Part shown: positions 58,429 to 64,000 of the stretch, in pieces | Position numbering within the stretch: the stretch's first letter is position 1 | Layout: every line of letters begins with the position of its first letter | Origin: Inia geoffrensis | Taxonomy: Eukaryota > Chordata > Mammalia > Artiodactyla > Iniidae | NCBI GenBank assembly: GCA_036417435.1 | Contig: CM070904.1 | Coordinates: 46,941,908 to 47,005,907 of the forward strand | Reading direction: 5' to 3' | Length of the DNA: 64,000 nucleotides | Translations under genes and position numbers: made by a program | Notes under the pieces: generated by a model | The model's database searches: none | What the model saw: the letters and a program-made list of their open reading frames with translations, nothing else | What the model was told of the DNA's origin: nothing

Positions 58429-59324
58429 CAAAAAAATACTAAAGCCTAAAATTGGGATTTCCACATGTGAAAAAAGTAATATGATTTGATGAATATGTGT
58501 AATGTAAAATTACTATTTCAGAGGTGAGATTGTTTTAAATTTTTAAACAGAGCATTGAGAAATGGACCAAAAATGGTTAACAGGACAAGCAAATTTAAAC
58601 CTTGACTAATTTTGACAAAAGCTCTACAAACCAAAAGATATCCTTAAAGTAAATGAAACCAACTCCTTTGATTCAAGAAAGAGAAAAGATATGCAGATTG
58701 AAAAGAACTTTTAACTCTGTCTGCACTATCATTAAGTGTACTTAGATTTGTACCATATAATTATTATGATTGTGGCAATTAATCAACCAGCTGATTAACA
58801 TGTAGGGTCAGCAGGATCCAGTGATCTTATCTTGAAGCTTGAATTAATTAATTACACTTTCTTCAACATTATTATTTTCTATTTGTGTGCCCAGATTGTG
58901 CAGGTTGCCCCCATTGACAAAATGTGGTTTAGTCTCTCTACTTATCACAGCAGGTATGAACACTCACTGAGGTACTTTTGCTGATATAAAATCAGAATTA
59001 TAAGGAAACAGAAATATATTCAATACTTTCTGAAGTAATTGCTTTGTTATTTTTCAACATTTAATGTGTTATATAAATTATAGAAATTAACAACATTCTT
59101 GTGAATGATTTTTAACATAAGATCACAGAACTTCTGTCTGTCAGAATAAGTGAACTTCAATTAAACTATTGTAGGTCATATAATAATTATATTATTCAGA
59201 TAATTCAGTGTATATTGCAAGAAGTGCCCAAACCTGCACCTTGCAAACACATGCTTTTTATAAAAATATTTTAAAAATTTTTTCAAATATATCACCTCTT
59301 TTGCTAATTTTTTGTCAAATGTTT
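58427..59324. other. Unique AT-rich intronic sequence
   Basis: No gene or named repeat recognised. Confidence 0.4.
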
Positions 59325-59432
59325 AAAGTTACATGAGGAAACTGAAGCTAAAACCCTGAAATGGTTTGTCCAGAATCTCCCAGTTCACTAAGAGCAGTAC
59401 TGGAATAGAACAACTTTTTCTCCAAGTACGTA
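59325..59432 (-). repeat. MIR SINE fragment (reverse)
   Basis: 'acatgaggaaactgaagcta', 'aatggtttgtccagaatctc' and 'actaagagcagtactggaat' give the reversed MIR core order. Confidence 0.65.
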
Positions 59433-59433
59433 T

Positions 59434-59675
59434 TGAATGACTTTTATTTATTTATTTATTTATTTTCTTTTTTGCGGTACGCGGGCCTCTCACTGTTGTG
59501 GCCTCTCCCGTTGCGGAGCACAGGCTCCGGACGCGCAGGCTCAGTGGCCACGGCTCACGGGCCCAGCCGCTCCGTGGCATGTGTTATCTTCCCGGACCAG
59601 GGCATGAACCCGCATCCCTTGCATCGGCAGGCGGACTCTCAACCACTGCGCCACCAGGGAAGCCCTGAATGACTT
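59434..59675 (-). repeat. CHR-2-type SINE, reverse orientation, with target duplication
   Basis: The body reads in reverse at 59474-59665, ending AGGGAAGCCC on +. The tail on + is a TTTA-type repeat (59442-59473), meaning a TAAA-rich tail on the sense strand and unlike the pure A tails of the other copies. An exact TGAATGACTT duplication flanks it at 59434-59443 and 59666-59675. The B box reads GGTTCATGCCC on the minus strand. The 79-residue + frame through it is an artefact. Confidence 0.95.
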
Positions 59676-59776
59676 ATTATGGACACAATATATTGAAAGT
59701 TAGAGACAGTAAGATGAACAGAACATGCTACCACTTTCATGGAATTCACAGTCCAGCAGGCGAAACAGGCATGTGA

Positions 59777-60304
59777 TTAGATATTTACAAGGGCAACCCC
59801 ACAGTGAAGAAATGAAAGGACTTGAGCACATGAAAGGTTTCTCTTCCACTGCTTATGGTGTTTCAAGATGACATCCTTGATGACGATGCTCCAAAAGAAA
59901 GAAGATAGAACACAAAAGAAGTAAACATGTTGTGATATGAGACCTGTTGCATATGTTAAAGCTGGCTTCTTTTTTTTTCTTTTTACTAGAAGCCACTTAT
60001 TAGCAGGGCCTGTCTCAGTTGGAGGCTCTGCCTTTTTGCTTACAGACTGTCTGACGCCTTTATAAAGTGGGCCACTACATTGTTGATTACTGCACACCAG
60101 GGTGGTCTGTGAACCGTTGTTTTCTGCCGTCCACAGTGAGGCAGCATCTTCTGAAGTTCTGGTCTCATATGTCCTTGGAGAATGGTTTGTGTTTCCTAAG
60201 AAGCTTAAGTCTGGATGATTTACATGTAACATTTTAAACTCCTGTTGTGTAATGCCTGGACTGAGATTTATATAGGCTGAAACCAGTTTTTCCGGTCTGT
60301 GCAT
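59777..60304 (-). other. Unexplained 175-residue open frame
   Basis: This is the longest uninterrupted ATG-started frame in the window, in DNA where stops are frequent. It starts MHRPEKLVSAYINLSPGITQ and has a polar middle including CSNQQCSGPLYKGVRQSVSK. A basic KRKKKK follows, and a hydrophobic segment near residues 122-145 (HVYFFCVLSSFFWSIVIKDV) comes late. I recognise no domain. No poly-A or clear splice structure was found, and it is antisense to ARHGAP15. It may be chance, or the relic of a gene or transposable element. No confident function can be given. Confidence 0.25.
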
Positions 60305-63300
60305 GACATGTAGTTACGTATTATATCACCTACCCCTGTTTATCCATGTGGCTGGAGAAGATATTCATGGGATGCACAGTAACGAGGATCTGAAAATTCT
60401 GTATTCTACTGCAAAATAACATCATGCACATAGATGCTCTGGCTTCTTACGATGATCTCATAGTCAAATGATTAAGTGTTTTGTCAACCCAAAGTAGATG
60501 TGTTTAATTCTGACTTGAAAAGAAAAAAGAGAGAGGCAACTGGGATAAGTTAAGACATGAAATGGTCAGAGTTTGCTTCTGCCTGATTGGAGTTCATTTT
60601 CTCCCATTTACTTTTTTGCTCTCTTCCAAGTGAACAGCATATTTCCTGGATGTGAGAGTTTGTCAAATGACATTAAAAAAAATTCTGAAAACAATTTCAA
60701 TCTGTGAATGAAAAATTAACATTTATACTCACTCTTGTAAGCATTAGAAGAAAATAACACACGAAAATCCATAGAACTGTGATTGTCAAGCTACGCTGAC
60801 TCAAACCAAGAGACCCAGAATGTAGTACGTCTACTATAACTACATGTGGTGGGTGTGTGGGTGTGGGTATGAGTGTGTATGTGAGATGTATCGTTGCCAT
60901 AGTGTAAAAGAGTTGAATTAGCTTCCACTTGACTAGATGAGAGCTCTTAGTTCTTATTCTGAAAGCAATCAATTGAGCATGGTTAATTAGGATATCACCA
61001 AGTAGTTAAGAAAAAAAAAGGCAAGTCACTTACTAGAAAGTATATTTTAAATCTGCTTACATTACGGTGCTGATCAAAGGATTATGAAAAGAATTCACCA
61101 AAACTGTGGTTGTTAGGTGCTTTCTGCACAAACACATTTTTCTTTAATTACAGCAAATTATTATAGTTATTTTATGTGGTAATACACTGCTGCCTTTATG
61201 GAAATAATTGAGTTATAAACAAAGAACACATTCCAGTCCTTCGAGCAATAATTGTAAAAGGACAAGCCAAAAAGATCTCATTTGGGAAAAAATTATCTTT
61301 AATTCTGCTTTTATTCTGTCCATCAGTGCTCTTTTAACTCAATTTACAAATATCCATAATTTTTATGAAATGTTAAATTACAGTAAAAATTCAAAATGAC
61401 TAGCAATATTAACTAGCTATCTAAGGTTTATGCTGTACCATTTTATTCAAGGTATGCCTTTCACATGAAAGTATTTCAGTGTCCTAAGTAAATTAACTCT
61501 TTCATTAATATGGAAAATGAGAATGGACTCCATGTTTTCATACACATGCCCTCTTCATTTTGTTCTGATGGTGTATAACACTCTTTTCAAAATAGTTCCA
61601 GAAATCTAACAGCCAGAGAGGGCTGAGTATTAATACTCGGAATATCAAGCCACTCAGAGGATTGTTACTCTGCCACCACCCAGATTGTTCCCCACAAATA
61701 CTAATAAGATCAATGCAAGTCTTCTTAACCTTGGGTAAGGTTGAACATTTACATGATTTGAGACTTGAAAACAGAAGTACAAAGGCAAAATCCACATTTT
61801 CTTTTAATGCTTGAATGGCTTCTTATTACCCAGGTTCTAGATTTGAGCAGTAGCCCTCTTTCATGCATTAACTTGAGAGTTATTGTGAGCACAGTATCCT
61901 ATTATTTGTGTGCTTGAATGCAGGAGAATACAAATGTTAAAATTTTACATGTATGCCTTAATTGTTTGAATATAGTATTGGGCAAGTGTTAAGTATTAGT
62001 AGCCTACAGGGAACTCAGACTTTTAACATATTTTTTCTGCCTTCAAGAGGCTCTAACATTTTCAAGAGAAATTTGTGAGGTGTTTTTATGTCTAGGATAA
62101 GTCATTTGTCCTCCTTTTCATGTCTGAACTGGATTACACTCAGACCCATATGTTGAAGTTGGACATGGGGAGTCCTTGCCTATTTGTGTCAACTGAGTCT
62201 TTGAGATATTTTAGGTTTTCCCCTCCCTTCTCCCCTTTTATAATAAAAATACTTCAATTCCCCTGCAAATAAGTGAGAATCTAGGTAAGAATCTATATTA
62301 TCAGAAATAATAGCTGTAAATATTTAAATGAAAATAGTTGCCTGATATCCAAAAGTTAGGGCGGAGATTCCCACCACTGGCTGATTTCCATCCAACCACA
62401 GTTTTCCAAAAGAAAACCCCTCGCTCATAAAGATGCATTGTTAGCACATGTCTACGTCTTTATTGGTTTTCTTTTCTTTTTTAAAATTTGTTTGCCATTC
62501 TGGGAGTGAATAGTAGGGTAGTCTTTATAATTCAACTATGTAAAAGAGGGCCATATATGGATTTATATCATGAGACGCATGAGGAATACCTGATTCAGCC
62601 CACTGGACTCACCGTAATACCAACCCCATAGTGAAAACCACACATTTAGCTCTACACCAAGTGACTTATAAGCAAGTCAAGGAATTTGTCTGTCCTTACT
62701 TAATCACCTCTAATTAATGTACTCACAGTGTTTTAGCATACTCAAGGTCAGAGAATGCAAAGTATTTCCTAATAATTGCTGCCATTTCTTTTTCAAATAG
62801 TGTATAAAAGCAAAACCTCACTTCAGCAGCAAGCTTAACTGTCTTCTGCCTCATTCATCATTACCACCATCACCATCAACATCGTCATCATCTATGTAAC
62901 CAGTTAAGTAACCAGTATGTGGATCTATCCTCTGATCGGTATTTGTTGAAGAAGCAAGAGGCTGAAATTCAGATCTCTTGTTCATTTCAAAACAGTTGTC
63001 AAATTCTTCCTTGGACTGGAAAAGAAAACTTTGGAGGAATTGACATCTCAGTCACTGGTTAAGAAGTAAATATGGAAGCACAAAATGGCATTTTTAAACA
63101 AAACTGCTATTCTGACCATAACTGAATTTTCACATTGTCAGCACTTCCATTATAAACATTTTTTTTAGTTGGGAGTTTATAACGCAAATGTAAAGATTTG
63201 CTATGGGCTAGATCTCAACCCAAGAGCAAATGTTTATACCAATTTTGAAAACAATCAGCTTGCCCATTTGTAGTTATGCATGTGTTCATCTGTTATTGCT

Positions 63301-63538
63301 TGTCCAATGCTCTCCAACTTCTGGGAGAAAAAGCAGACATCTGGAGAGAAGAAACAATGTTTGCTCTCCCGCAGATGTAGTGTGTTTTCCACAATCATTG
63401 AATAAAGAAGATATTGAATAAATCTGTGCCCTTTAATACAGGGGAATGAAAATGACAACATTCTGCCTGCATATCAATACTGTTGAAGTACATAACTGGG
63501 TAGTCTAAGAATTAATCACTTTGGATCACTAGAACTCA
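60305..63538. other. Unique AT-rich intronic sequence
   Basis: Single-copy sequence. Minor features are a GT/GGGTGTG-rich tract at 60846-60885 and a CAT/ATC-rich stretch at about 62853-62893. No gene recognised. Confidence 0.45.
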
Positions 63539-63610
63539 GGGTTATACCCATTTTACAGATGGAAGGAACTGGGATACTACCATGAATCACAGCAGCGAAA
63601 GGACCTCTCT
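63539..63610 (-). repeat. Possible MIR fragment (reverse)
   Basis: 'atacccattttacagatgga' and 'aggaactgggatactaccat' resemble the reversed MIR core ('ccattttacagatgaggaaa'). Short and weak. Confidence 0.4.
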
Positions 63611-64000
63611 TATAAAGTACATCATACTTCAGGGATTGCCAGAGTTAAATGAAAAATAATCATTTTGGTAAAAAGTATTCTTTACTAAGAATAATTAATA
63701 TTTTCCAAAAGATTGTAAATGAACTTCCAGTTTCATATTGTTTGAGGTTTTTTCCTTTTCTTTTAAATTCATTCAGTAGCCTAAATGTTCAATTAGCACC
63801 TTGCAAAAAAAAAAAAAAAGATCAGAAACTCATTTATATCTGGAACAGCTCTGAAAATGTTCCCTAGCTCTGTGTCCTGTTGAGCTGGGAGATCAAGGCT
63901 GGGTCTACAGTTTATTTTTTGCAAAATAATATGATAAAATTTCAGTGGGTCTTTTTGTCACCTCTATTGAATGGCACCATGAATAACAAAGGGCAAGTAT

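Larger units (their letters stand above)
40432..64000 (+). other. ARHGAP15: ARHGAP15 intron (5' part)
   Basis: After the donor, no following RhoGAP exon (expected to start KKQ-like and contain a KLPPPN-type motif) was recognised up to the window end, so the intron is at least 23.5 kb long. This rests on reading frames by eye, and a very short exon could be missed. Confidence 0.75.

Overview
This is mammalian nuclear DNA, AT-rich and almost wholly intronic. The organism is very probably a cetacean (whale or dolphin). Five copies of a roughly 200-bp tRNA-derived SINE match the CHR-2 type that is abundant in cetaceans, and one shorter CHR-1-like copy is also present. They sit among ordinary placental-mammal repeats (MIR, L2, old L1, MLT1, MER5A, MER20, Tigger). 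No prokaryotic, plasmid or phage feature is present.

The only convincing protein-coding sequence is one 135-bp internal exon at 40297-40431 on the + strand. It has a good acceptor, a consensus GTAAGT donor and phase 1 at both ends. It encodes part of a RhoGAP domain that I recognise as ARHGAP15 (Rho GTPase-activating protein 15). The rest of the window reads as two very long introns: about 40.3 kb upstream and at least 23.6 kb downstream of the exon. This fits the large size of ARHGAP15 in mammals. I recognised no flanking ARHGAP15 exon in the window.

Layout. 1-25 kb: mostly unique AT-rich intron with scattered MIR and L2 fragments, plus an unexplained inverted repeat at 6.8-7.3 kb. 25-26.8 kb: an L2 element split by a CHR SINE, a MER5A and a MIR. 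27.6-29.7 kb: a decayed Tigger with a transposase remnant, a 17-bp minisatellite and a small Tigger-type element with TA-flanked inverted termini. 29.9-31 kb: a nested retroposon stack (old L1, younger L1, CHR SINE) with readable target-site duplications. 33.8-37.4 kb: MLT1 LTR, CHR SINE, TA microsatellite, MIR, MER20. 38-44 kb: mostly unique sequence carrying the exon. 45.5-52.4 kb: an unexplained 171-codon open frame abutting an MLT1 LTR, a CHR SINE, a TG microsatellite, L2/MIR, a CHR-1-like SINE and another MLT1. 53-64 kb: MIR, an old L1 3' end, MER5-like elements, AG and TG microsatellites, an inverted CHR SINE and an unexplained 175-residue open frame.

I did not find a new biological system. 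The best leads are the two long minus-strand open frames, the inverted repeat, and the well-preserved insertion nests, which could be dated. All repeat family names come from recognition by eye. Boundaries are approximate unless a target-site duplication or terminal repeat is described.
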